Shown here piece after piece: positions 9,918 to 21,191 of a DNA stretch of 64,000 nt; positions within the stretch are counted from its first letter, which is position 1, and each line of letters starts with the position of its first letter. The DNA comes from Gossypium raimondii (Eukaryota > Streptophyta > Magnoliopsida > Malvales > Malvaceae): the NCBI RefSeq assembly GCF_025698545.1, contig NC_068575.1:62815980-62879979 (forward strand), in the 5' to 3' direction. The notes beneath the pieces were generated by a model. That model ran no database searches and had not been told where the DNA came from. It worked only from the letters and a program-made list of their open reading frames with translations. Both the position numbers and the translations under genes were made by a program.

Positions 9918-10508
9918 GGGTCTGTTTGATTGACGGAATTGATTTTTCGGAAAATCATCTCCAACTTTTCCAGCGTTTGATTGGCGGAAAACATTTTCCA
10001 TTTGGAAAATGAACTCCAAAACAAGGGAAAATGGGTTACATTTTAGGGAAAATGTCTTACCCTTTCAATTTCCGTAAGACATTTTCCGTGCTCTCCTCTC
10101 TATCGCCTCCTTCATTCCTTCCTTCATTTGGTAGAAAACGCTTACATTTATCGATTTTCCAAGAACTTGTTTTTTAATTATTCAATACTTGTTTTTAACA
10201 CAATTACAAATAATTTATTTTATATTAGTTTTTTTCAATTTATAACGATTAATATTGTAGCTTTATAATTGAGTATTATTATAAATAAATCATTGCAATA
10301 TATGTAAAAATAATTTAAAATATAAAAATTTATTAATATATATTAATATATGTAAAAACAACTTTTCCGAAAAATATTTTCAAAAAATCTGCCAAGTAAC
10401 AGAAAATATTTTACACAGATTCAATCAAACACCAGAAAATATTTTCCAGTAAAACATTTTACAGAAATCATTTTACGGAAAATATTTTACTGGCAATCAA
10501 ACAGACCC
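9918..10508. mobile_element. Tourist-like MITE (PIF/Harbinger type), 591 bp
   Basis: Perfect 15-bp terminal inverted repeats GGGTCTGTTTGATTG and CAATCAAACAGACCC are flanked by a TTA target duplication at 9915-9917 and 10509-10511. The subterminal regions carry repeated ggaaaat/attttcc motifs in opposite senses. TTA duplication and a GG-start TIR fit the PIF/Harbinger superfamily. There is no coding capacity. The intact ends suggest a fairly young copy. Confidence 0.85.
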
Positions 10509-10511
10509 TTA

Positions 10512-11414
10512 GGCAAATGCCCATCTCAAGTTGAAGATAGAAATTTCAGTTTTGATGTGTGTGTGAGCATATAACTTGCACACGGTGATATCAGATTATT
10601 TAATCATTTTTAAGGTAAGCATTATTTATGGAAAATAATGAACGCTTGTTTCAGACTAATGAAAACTTCATGCATGAAGCTGTATTTGAAAAAAACAATA
10701 TCACTGCTTGCATGGTTATATGCAATATGTCCCATTGCACACTACAAAAACAGAAGTCACAACTTGTGCCTTAAGACTTGGTCATGTTTAAAAAGGTGAC
10801 AACAGAATTTTAAACCTTTAGAACATCAGGGGAAACAAACCAGAGCATTGTTCTCCTTGTTGACACCAAGATACTCAACTAATCCATCACTTAAAAGTCA
10901 TTAAAAGTACTGACTCCATCCTCGATAAGCCCAAATTTTAGAATTAGTTTTCAAACAAGATTATTCTCTTTGGATAAAATAGGAAGCAACTCCTCGATAA
11001 AATAGAAAATAAATACAACCAAATATGAAGACAGGAGCACAACAATTCAAAAGGGATTAGATTAGACCACGCACACAGTGGGATTTAGCATTAAAATATG
11101 TGTCTTCATGCAAGTAACTATATATGTGGTAAAGCTGACCTTTGAAAAAGAAATCATCCACAATTTTTTTCCTTCTCCTTCTTAGAGCTAGTTTTATTAC
11201 TATTTATGTAAATTTTGTCAAATAAATAAACATACTTTTAAAATAAAAAATAATTTATAGTTTTTAAAAAAATTTAATATACTTAAAAAGATAAATTTTA
11301 CTTTCAATTTTAATGCTTATGATGTTGTTTTGGGTTTAGAGTTATTAATATTTAGTTATAATTAGCTATTTATTTTAACTTTTTTATTCATTCATAACAT
11401 TAAAAATAAATAAA
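10512..11414. other. AT-rich intergenic sequence, nothing recognised
   Basis: No supported gene, RNA or bounded repeat was seen in this stretch. Confidence 0.4.
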
Positions 11415-11766
11415 AGGTTAAAATCATCATAAGTCCGCACTCTTCACAAGTCTAGAATTTAGTCATTGTAATTTTATTTCTAGGAATTTAGTCTTATACA
11501 TTTTAGATTTTAAAATTTAGATTAACTGTTAACACTGTTAAAATTATTTTGTTAAATTCAAAGTCATTACAATATTTTTTTTTAGTTATATTGCTACCAA
11601 GTGAGCATCTTTTTTATTTCAAAATGTCACATTAACAAAGTTAACAAAAAAAAGAGTCATTGTTACAATTGGACCTGAATTTTGAAATCTGAAAAATTAA
11701 AATATAGGGACTAAATTCCAAATTTGGAAAGAGTACATGGAATGGACTGATGGAATTTTTTAACCT
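11415..11766. mobile_element. MITE-like element with aggttaaaa ends, about 352 bp
   Basis: The left end aggttaaaatcatcataagt and the right end, read on the other strand as aggttaaaaaattccatcag, form imperfect inverted repeats. Inside, both halves carry variants of the phrase gaatttagtcc...tatatttt. The start of a related copy is seen near 6096. The target duplication is unclear (A-rich flanks), so the superfamily is undecided. Confidence 0.5.
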
Positions 11767-11932
11767 AAACAAAAACTTAGTTCTTGCAAAACAATGAATT
11801 GCAGAATTACCATATTTTCTCTTAGCTCTCTCCGATTAAGTGTACATTAAAATATGCTAAGATACAACATATCTATATATGTAAATGAAAATTTGAACAA
11901 GCAAATTGTAAAATCCTCCATTTGAAAGTAAA

Positions 11933-12394
11933 CTAATTACTGCTTCTCCTATGCCTAGTCCTTGTACAAGCACAGCTGAAAGGATGAAAGGAGTGAGTAG
12001 GTGATGATTTATGTGGTAGTGATGGCATATCATCCAAATCGATGTCCGAAAACGAAGAGTATTCAGCAAAAACCTTGTTATCTGTTTTGCAATAGTTACA
12101 AGCCCATTTGATAACGTAACCTGCCACCTTACAGGGTAACTTGGCACAACACCACACAACTGAAAGAGGGCAAAATATGCAGAAAAAACAAGCACTGCAA
12201 CAAAACTCTACTAAACTCTCACTGCACTTAGACTTGGATGAAACCTGAGGAGAAGAAGAAGAAGACGAAGAAAAACTTGCCTTTTTCATGGCGATTATGT
12301 TGTTTTTTGCAATCAAGGTACTTTTCTTTGTTCCCAAGGAAAAAAAAACTTGTTTTCCATTTTCCTGCTGCTGATTATAAGCATCTAATGCCAA
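11933..12394 (-). CDS. Small Cys-rich membrane-anchored plant protein, 153 aa
   Basis: Single-exon frame starting MALDAYNQQQ. The N-terminal 60 residues are polar with a Ser run (about 42-50). A Cys-dense hydrophobic segment follows (about 65-100: Glu-Phe-Cys-Cys...Trp-Cys-Cys-Ala-Lys-Leu-Pro-Cys-Lys), with spacing typical of a family of small uncharacterised plant proteins that have one membrane segment and many cysteines. The C-terminus is Ser/His/Arg-rich. The cysteines could be acylated or bind metal; that is inference. The gene lies just left of, and opposite to, the MATE cluster. The family identity is a recollection of its pattern only, and function is unknown. Confidence 0.55.
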   Translation of the reverse strand: MALDAYNQQQENGKQVFFSLGTKKSTLIAKNNIIAMKKASFSSSSSSSPQVSSKSKCSESLVEFCCSACFFCIFCPLSVVWCCAKLPCKVAGYVIKWACNYCKTDNKVFAEYSSFSDIDLDDMPSLPHKSSPTHSFHPFSCACTRTRHRRSSN

Positions 12395-12647
12395 AGTTGA
12401 AGCTTCAACTTCAAGTTATTTATCCATGGCTGAAAAAACAACCAAATGGTGAAGCAATGAATCTTACCTTTGCAAGGATGATGAACAACAACCAGTTCTG
12501 AGAAAAGATGGAAACTAGACATGTGACAACAGTTTTCTCTTTTTGGCTGTGGGAATTGATGGAATATCTTAGTTTGGAGATATTGCAGAGTCTTTTTTTT
12601 ACTCATTTGGTTCGGGTAATCGTCTTTAAAATGTGACATAGTATAAT

Positions 12648-12850
12648 GCAATGCTAGAGGATGTGGATGGCAGAAGAATATTGGAGCACATATTAATCTA
12701 GGATCTTATTATATAGTTGAGATTCCATGTGCTGTTTTGTTATCTTTTGTACTCAATGTTGGTGGAAAGGTAAAAACTCATCTTGTTTTGTTTTGTTGTT
12801 TGCAAATGATATGGCTGGGAAGTATATGTGCACTTGCTGTCCATTGGAGA
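12648..12850 (+). pseudogene. Relic of a third MATE transporter copy (exons 6 and 7)
   Basis: 12648-12769 matches exon 6 of the intact MATE gene (NARGCGWQK...LNVGGK) with a 3-base insertion that keeps frame, and ends at a normal gt donor. A degraded piece of exon 7 (tatggctgggaagtatatg) follows at about 12808-12846. Nothing recognisable as exons 1-5 lies to the left, where an unrelated minus-strand gene stands. It is a leftover of a tandem duplication in the same orientation as the two copies to the right. Confidence 0.8.
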
Positions 12851-13439
12851 GAATTCTAAGGAAGGTTTTTGGGTATGCATGCAAGTGGTCCGTCTTGAAA
12901 GGTGTTACTCACTTTATAAATGGTAATTTAGTCATTTTCAAAATAATCTGGTAGGCTACTCTTATATTATTTCAAAGTATATCAATTTTCTTATTTATTT
13001 TAAATAGACAAATCACTTTGACCCTATAACGTAACAACATAATTAAGGAATTTAACCAAAAGGAGTTTCATTACGTAAAGGCTCTATTCTAAAATTAGAC
13101 CCCAAATTATACTTTTTTACACTTAAGTAATTAAAATTATCTTTTTGTTAAATTAAAATTTGTTTCATATGATATCCGATGAGAACATGCCTCATGTCAT
13201 GTTTACTTGATGATGTCAACAAAAACCACAATTATCGTAAATATATTATTAATTTATTTTCTTGAAGTATGGCTCTGGACCATACGAATCCTTAAATTAC
13301 TTCAACACCCTCAATCCCTCAAAGCCAAGAAGTCCAACAAAAATATCCTTAAAATAAGAAAAAATGAACACACTTGGCTATTAAATGGGAACCCCAATCC
13401 CAAGATCCCATCATCTTCTTCGTCAAGCCTCGAAAGAAG

Positions 13440-16400
13440 ATGGAGAGAGAAGACAAGAAGTCTCTAACTTCAGCTTTGATTCAGATAACGCCAGAAAACG
13501 ATGATTTCACTCTACAACAAGCAGTGAGCAGCAAGGGAATTAATGAAGTTAGAAGAAAGAAAATATGGGATGAAGTGAAGAAACAAGTATGGCTGGCAGG
13601 TCCTCTCATAGGGGTGAGCCTATTCCAGTACTGTATACAGATGATATCAGTGATGTTGGTTGGACATGCTGGGGAGCTAGCTCTCGCTGGTGCTTCAATG
13701 GGTACTTCCTTTGCTTCTGTTACAGGTTTCAGTTTGCTGGTAAGTCGGTCACTCATTATACATACTTTGTTTTAAAAGTTTTTAGAGGACCTTTTTATTG
13801 GATTCTGCAACATGGGGTTCGTCTTCTTCTTTAGTGTTGATAGTGTTTTGCTTGAGATGATTGCTAGAAAATTTGTGTGGTGTGCATGGTCGAAACGTCT
13901 ACATCAATGTCTGTGTCTTTATGTGTGTACACCTCATTTTTGGCTGACATCTTAGTGCATGCCCTTGACTTTCTGGTCTAAAAATCTTTCCTTTTATTAT
14001 TTTTTTTGGTTTTTGGTTTTTGTCGATATTACATTGATACGGCTGCATGATAAAAAAATACATAACCAAGATGGGTGACGTTCTTTTGAAAAAAAAAAAA
14101 CCCTGAAACGGTGCGTAATGCAAAATATAAACAAAATCTTGCTCTCCAATGTATTGTGTAAATATACGTTATGCTTGCAATAGGGGTATTGATAACAAAA
14201 AAAAAAGAGGAAATTATTTGAATTTAAAAAATTCAAAACAATCCAAACCTGCAAATGTTATTTAAAATATCAAAATCTGCAATAACTCAGATGTTGTCAA
14301 AGCATGAATGAGCCTAGGCATGACTGTGACTTGAGAAAAATGCCTCGAACCCTTTCAAGCAAGACCCATTTGATCAGACACACAGTTGGTGCGTCTAGGC
14401 ACGTTTTTTGTAAGGCGGTAGGCATTAGAAAAGTCCGTCTGATTGAATTTTCTTTTAATTTTTTTTCGTTGTTTTCATTTGCTATACTTTTACTAGTAAG
14501 AAAGGAATCATATCAAACTCTATACTTCTCAACATTTGAACAATATTTAACACCAAACATCGACCACAAGGAAATCATACATATTAACCAATAAAATTAG
14601 TTCATTTTTTATAGATAAACAAGACTACACCTTAGAGTTTACCTTATATATTATATATACACATAGACTTAAAAAAACTCATACATACCTATTGGTGCTT
14701 TACTTCTTTTGCATAGTTGGGAATGGCAACGGCCCTGGATACCCTTTGCGGACAATCGTATGGGGCAAAACAGTATTCAATGCTGGGCATTCACATGCAA
14801 AGAGCAATGCTCATTCTTGTAATCGTCAGCATACCCCTTGCCTTTATATGGATAAACACTACACCCATTCTACTTTTTTTCGGCCAAGATCATGAAATAT
14901 CCATGGCAGCTGGAGAGTATGCTTGTTTTATGGTTCCCAGTCTATTTGCATATGGTCTCCTTCAATGTCTAGTCAAGTTCTTACAAACTCAAAATATCGT
15001 ATTCCCAATGATGATATGCTCTGGAATCACAACTTTCCTTCACATTCTCATCTGTTGGGTCATGGTTTTCAAATCTGGGCTTGGGTTTAGAGGAGCAGCC
15101 TTGGCCAATTCAATCTCCAACTGGTTCAATGTCTTGTTGTTGGTGTTGTACGTTAAGTTGTCTCCTTCATGTGCTAAGACATGGACAGGATTTTCAAAGG
15201 AGGCCTTTCACAATATTTTCACTTTCCTTCGTCTTGCTATTCCATCGGCTATTATGGTCTGGTAATATCTCTTTCCTTCTCTTTACTTTTGAGATTCGAA
15301 TTCTTTATGAACTAAGCCTTGGGTTAAAAGAAAAAGATCACTTTCTGATTGTGAGCACAGCTTAGAGATGTGGTCCTTTGAAATGATGGTTCTACTATCA
15401 GGTCTTCTTCCTAATCCAAAGTTACAAACTTCAGCACTCTCTATTTGGTTAGTTTTTGAGCATAAAATAGCTATTTTTCACTAACAATTTGTAAATGATT
15501 AGTGTGTTCCTCATCAATGCAATGGTTAAAACTTATTGAACATTTACATTTCCAGCCTTAACACTGCTGCCACGGTTTGGATGATACCCTTTGGACTCAG
15601 TGGTGCAGTAAGGTGAGCCCAGGCATACTGATAACTCAACATTCAGGCACTGAGTTTATCTTTCAATGCTAACTAATGTTCCATTAAATGACTTTGGACA
15701 GCACTCGAGTCTCGAATGAACTAGGAGCAGGGAATCCGGAAGCAGCACGTTTAGCTGTAAATGTTGTCATAGTAATGGCCATCTTCGAGGCCCTTTTGGT
15801 GGGATCCATCTTGATGTTGATTCGAAACATTTTGGGCTATGCTTATAGCAATGAAGTCGAAGTGGTTAAATACGTAGCAGCTTTGTTACCATTAGTAGCA
15901 ACTTCAAACCTTTTAGATTCTCTTCAGTGTGTTCTCTCAGGTTTTCTCCACTTCTAACCGTCACTTGGATATATATTTCTAAAGTTTCAGAGATAGGAAT
16001 ACCAAAGCTAATGATGATTAATTCAGTTGGAGGTGACATAGATTTATATGATATTTCAGGCAATGCTAGAGGCTGTGGGTGGCAGAAGATTGGAGCATAT
16101 ATTAATTTGGGATCTTACTATATAGTTGGGATTCCATGTGCTGTTTTGTTAGCTTTTGTACTCAATGTTGGTGGAAAGGTAAAAGTTCATATCATCTTTT
16201 GTTTTGTTGCTTGGAAATGCTATGTTGATTTGGGAAATATACTTTTTGGTGATTAGGGGCTATGGCTTGGGATCATCTGTGCACTTGCAGTTCAAGTTAC
16301 AAGTCTTAGTATTGTTACCATTCGAACAAACTGGGAGCAAGAGGTAAGATATTCAATCTCTCTCAATAGTTTATACTATCTCTTGTGGTTTTCTTATATT

Positions 16401-16476
16401 TTCATTGTTTTCTTAGGCGAGAAAAGCTACGGAGAGAGTATATGATTATGCAATTTCAGCTGAAATTGTGACATGA
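13440..16476 (+). CDS. MATE efflux transporter (DETOXIFICATION/DTX family), 8 exons, 497 aa
   Basis: Multidrug and toxic compound extrusion carrier, normally a 12-helix cation/H+ antiporter of the plasma or vacuolar membrane. Exons: 13440-13739, 14717-15261, 15361-15447, 15556-15612, 15702-15940, 16060-16178, 16257-16343, 16417-16476. All introns are gt-ag and the lengths sum to 498 codons. Family landmarks include [37 protein letters not shown], the [10 protein letters not shown] motif across the exon 2/3 junction and [20 protein letters not shown] in exon 5. It looks closest to the DTX14-18 subgroup. An in-frame upstream ATG at 13374 would add 22 residues; I prefer 13440 because the neighbour conserves MERE-DKKS and the added part is unlike other MATEs. 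Substrate is unknown. Confidence 0.9.
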
Positions 16477-17953
16477 AGTTGTTAGGCGACCTTGAGATTT
16501 CTAGTTTGAGAAATTAGCACTTCCACGGAAGTTGAGAGACAGGATTGAATTGAATAATAGTGTTTATTATGATAGTAGCAGCTCCAGCAAGACGAATCGT
16601 TGTCTCATTTAAAGAAAAAACACATTCTACATTTACTAATGATGAAAAACACCCATATATATATATACACGAGGAGGAGTGATTAACAAATAAGATAAAG
16701 CTCTTAAATTATTCAAAAATAAACCAAATAATTAAAAATAGGAGAAAATTAAGGGATAACAAAATAATAATAATAATAAGTAAGAAGTAAGAATTAGTGT
16801 TAACATAGATAAGATTTTCAGCTCTAAAACTTTCTTCCTTCGATTAGTAATACTATGTAAGTGAGACTAAATGGTATAATATGTAATTTAATCCTTCAAG
16901 TAAATTATTATTACTATTTTTGGGGAGTATTTTCTGGAATAATTGGATCTTGTCTTGGTTTACTTCGTCATTATCAACCTCAATCACTTTCTTTCATTTG
17001 TTTTGACTTTGTTGGAGTTGTGTTCTTTGATTAGGGATAGAAATTGAATTATCTAAAATATGTTGTTGTTATTACATAAAATATCGACTTTAAATCCCAT
17101 TATTTTTATATATTTTGATGTTGCCGTTTCGTGGCTAAAGATTCAACATCAAAGTGAGGATATTTAAATTTTATTCAAATATAAATATATAAAATATTAC
17201 AAATGAAATCTGATGTAGTACCAGTTTTTATGAAATGAATATGGAAAGATAATGAAATTACATCTATAATTATTAAATTATTTTTAAGTTTATGTTTTAC
17301 TCTCTCGATTTTAAAATTATAAAATAGTCATTGATTAATTCAAAAGTTTTCAATTATTCAAATTTTTATTTAAATTATCGAGCTATTAATTTTTTAAAAT
17401 CTAAGTAACAATTCAAGAATCATTACAGTGGATTAATACTTCTACAAGTACAAAAACATACCTTAAAATCAAGTTATTTTGACAGTCATTGTCAGAGAGA
17501 GTAGAAAAATAAAAATTGTTTAGATTTTGATTCACATATTCATAGTGTTCAAAGTTATTTGACAGAAAAAAAATAAACTATAAAAAAAATAAGAATGAGA
17601 ATTTTTGATTGGTGGGGCGCGTAAACAAAAGAAACCGAATAATAATAATATTAACAAAAACTTTTAATTAATCAAAACCCAATCCCCACCAAACCCCGGA
17701 GATTTTAATTAACAACGTAACTTGTTGAGCTCGAGTAAATTACTTATTCATGGAAGGAAGGTTGGAGCATACAAATCCTGAAATTACTGGTAACACCTTC
17801 AATCCCAGGCCCAGCTGAAAGCTAACATTAATGGTCAAGAGCTTCACCACATATATCTGTAACTATAATAAAAAATAACACACTTGCTTATTTTAAATGG
17901 AAAATCAAAACCTCAACAACCCCATCATCTTCTTTAGTGTGATTCAAAAGAAG
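16477..17953. other. Spacer between the MATE copies, AT-rich
   Basis: No gene seen. The last 200 bases resemble the leader of the upstream copy (gaaattact...caccttcaatcc), so they are part of the duplicated unit. An (ATA)n-like run occurs at about 16766-16780. Confidence 0.5.
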
Positions 17954-20082
17954 ATGGAGAGAGAAGAAGACAAGAAGTCGTATTTAACTTCAGCTTTGAT
18001 TCAGATACCGCCTGAAAACGAAGCAGTGAGCAACAATGGAATTAATGAAGTTAGAAGAAAGAAAATAATATGGGCGGAAGTGAAGAAACAAGTATGGCTG
18101 GCAGGTCCTCTCACGGGGGTGAGCTTATTCCAGTACTCTATACAGATGATATCAGTGATGTTGGTTGGGCATCTTGGCGAGCTACCTCTCTCTGCTGCTT
18201 CAATGGCTAGTTCCTTTGCTACTGGTACCGGTTTCAGCTTGCTGGTAAGTATGTCACTCATTTATATACATGTACTTTGTTTGTTTGTTTTTTCTCTCTT
18301 TTTTTTTTTAAAATAAAGATTTAGATAACCCTTAATGTCTTCAGTTCTGAAACATGAGTTTGTCTTTGTTTTGGTTTTACTGGAGATGATGAAAGAATTT
18401 GTCCATGGTGATCTGAACGTCTACGTCAATATATATATGTTTGTGTTTATGTGTAAAGGTGTTACTGGTGGGAATTAGAGCAGGGGTAAAACAAAAGATA
18501 TAGGTAACGTGGTTGTTAGATAGTCGTATCAAATGGACAAGCAGCATAATATTCGTTAATCAAATTTAATTATTAAAGCTTTATTGAAATCTTTCATTTT
18601 ATGAGTATGTATACACAATAATATATCATCTAAAGTTATAAAATTCAATTTTATGATTTCGTTTTCATGTTATCATTTAGTTCATTATCAATATTATTTT
18701 CAATTAATTTGTATTTGATGCAAACTGTTTAATTTTACATATTATCAGAAAATCAAATGAAGTGAAATTATTTTTAAATGATGAGTTATTATCTCTTGTA
18801 ATTAATAGAATTATATTTTTTTTCATTAAATATTAAAAATTTTTAGCCAATTTCAACAATTGTGAGCAGCTTAGAGATGTGGTCGTTTGAAATGATGGCT
18901 CTGTTATCAGGTCTACTTCCTAATCCAAAGTTACAAACTTCAGTGCTCTCTATTTGGTTAGTTTTGAGCATCAAATAGCTATTTTGAGCTAAAAATTCGT
19001 AAATGATTAGTGTGTTTCTTACCAATGCAATTGTCGAACTTATTCAAGATTTCCATTTTCAGCCATAACACTTCTTACACGGTTTGGATGATACCCTTTG
19101 GGCTTAGTGGTGCAGTAAGGTGAGGCATCCTTATAACATTTCCAATTTCAGCCATTTTACTTATCGTTTTCTTAATGAGTTGGGACATTTTGTACAGCAC
19201 TCGAGTCTCAAATGAACTAGGAGCAGGGAATCCGGAAGCAGCCCGTTTAGCTGTAAATGTTGTCATAGTTGTGGCGATTTGCGTGGGCCTCTCGGTGGGA
19301 TCGATCTTGATATTGATTCGAAATATTTGGGGACATGCTTATAGCAATGAAGTAGAAGTGGTTAAATATGTAGCGGTTATGATGCCATTAGTAGCGACTT
19401 CAAACTTTTTAAGACTACCTCCAGTGTGTTCTCTCAGGTTTTCTCTCACTTACAGCTTAATGATGATAAAAGTATATTACTACACTTTTATCTTTCACTT
19501 AGAACTTCATGATGATAAAAGAGCTTAACTTAATTAATCGCCTTAAACATGACATCCATAGATCTAGGTTTTAATTTCCAACATCTTATTATTTAGTATT
19601 AATATGAAATTAAATTTCAGGCAATGCTAGGGGATGTGGATGGCAGAAGATTGGAGCATACATCAATCTGGGATCTTATTATATAGTTGGAATTCCATGT
19701 GCTGTTTTGTTAGCTTTTGTACTCAATGTTGGTGGAAAGGTAAAAGCTCATATCTTCTTTCCTCTTCTTGCTTGCAACCGCTATATTGATTTGGGCAAGA
19801 ATTAAAAGATATAAATGGCGAATAGGGGCTATGGCTAGGACTCATATGTGCTCTTGCTGCTCAAGCAACTGGTCTTAGTGTAGTTACCATTCGAACGAAC
19901 TGGGAGAAAGAGGTAAGATAGTCAATCTCTCTCCATAGTTAGATCATCTATGATTTGCTATATACGTATACATATACATATATTCATCCTTACACACACA
20001 TTGCTTTTTTTAGGCACAAAAAGCTACGGAAAGAGTATGCCACTATGCAAATGAAAGTTGTATCGTGAAGTTGGTTCTTTAA
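17954..20082 (+). pseudogene. Tandem MATE copy lacking exon 2 and frameshifted
   Basis: Sister of the gene at 13440-16476, including similar 5' leader sequence. Recognisable exons: 1 (17954-18244), 3 (18870-18956), 4 (19063-19119), 5 (19198-19437), 6 (19621-19739), 7 (19826-19912) and 8 (20014-20082). The 545-base exon 2, which encodes about five helices, is absent, and only 625 bases separate exons 1 and 3. Exon 5 is one base longer than in the sister (240 against 239), the shift lying near aagactacctccagtg. The sister's final stop is also lost, so the frame runs a few codons further. Splice sites otherwise persist, suggesting recent death. It could be transcribed but cannot encode a full carrier. 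Confidence 0.85.
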
Positions 20083-21191
20083 TCATATCTCGTTTAACGA
20101 CAATGAAATTTTTGACTATTTCACATGACGCATGTTGTTAATGGTACTTAATTATTGAAAAATATGATTAGCAGAGTAGAATCTATCTATTTATTTAATG
20201 CAGTACTATCTTGGATTCCACTGCGAAGGCAATATGACACCTAAACAAACAGTTCCTTTATGGCCGGCCAGCTGGCTTTGGGAAATAAGCAAAGCTAATG
20301 GAATCCAAAGCAAAGCATTCAAGGATTAAAACAAAAATATAAAACAGAGAGCAAATAGATTTTTTAACCAAACTAATTGAACACCACCAGTGACTATAAA
20401 ATGGAGAACGGGTGCAAGGAATCAAGTTCACACTACATTTATTTATTTATATGCTATGCTATGATATATCATACTATACTAAGCTTTACTATACTATACT
20501 ATACTATACTATACTATACTGTACTATACTATACACCCATCTCATATGAAATGTATAAATACCCGCAAAGTACAATCAGAGCAGCATCATTAATCATCTC
20601 ATCTTCCCATAAATACTATTACATAAAGCATATTTGTAATGCAATTATCTAAAGCAACTATTCATATGGTTCCTGGAGATGGTGTCCTGCTGCCACTGGA
20701 TTAGGTATACGAGTTTGTACCTGTCAACGTATGTATATTAGCATATTAGTAATATGTATATGTTACCATGTTGCTAACGAAGGGTTTATGAAAACAAGTG
20801 CAGTCCCTTTGACCGTATGACAAAAAAAAAGGGTCTGCTACTTGCCATAACCGACTGCATTAATCTAATAGCATGGAATACCATGAGTAATCAACGTAGT
20901 TTAAACCACATAATGCATAATGCATGCATCGACAGCAAGATCCCAATCCAAAAAGCACAAACACACAGTATCAACTCCATAATTTCTTTAACACAATCCC
21001 CAATTCCCCAACTAGCAATACTTAGGTGACAAAATGATCCCAACCCTTCTTATTTTATTTTTGTCCTTTCTCAGTGCTTTGTTATCTATACATTGGACAA
21101 ATACCGTGCGAAAATCACCCTAACCCAATAAAAACTTCAAGTAGCAGAAATAGCCAACCTTTATATTCTCGCCTCTAAGAACAAAATTGTT
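20083..21191. other. Spacer between the MATE copy and the eRF3 gene, with an (ACTAT)n microsatellite
   Basis: No gene seen. At about 20464-20534 there is an ACTAT pentanucleotide array with a few interruptions. The rest is AT-rich; the eRF3 3' UTR should fall near the right border. Confidence 0.7.

Noticed and set aside
11857-12195. 112-codon minus frame overlapping the small Cys-rich gene
   Set aside because: It overlaps the better frame at 11933-12394 in another phase, and only the latter has the Cys-rich family pattern.
14304-14594. 96-codon frame in intron 1 of the MATE gene
   Set aside because: It lies wholly between exons 1 and 2, is Phe/Leu-rich from T-rich intron DNA and resembles nothing.
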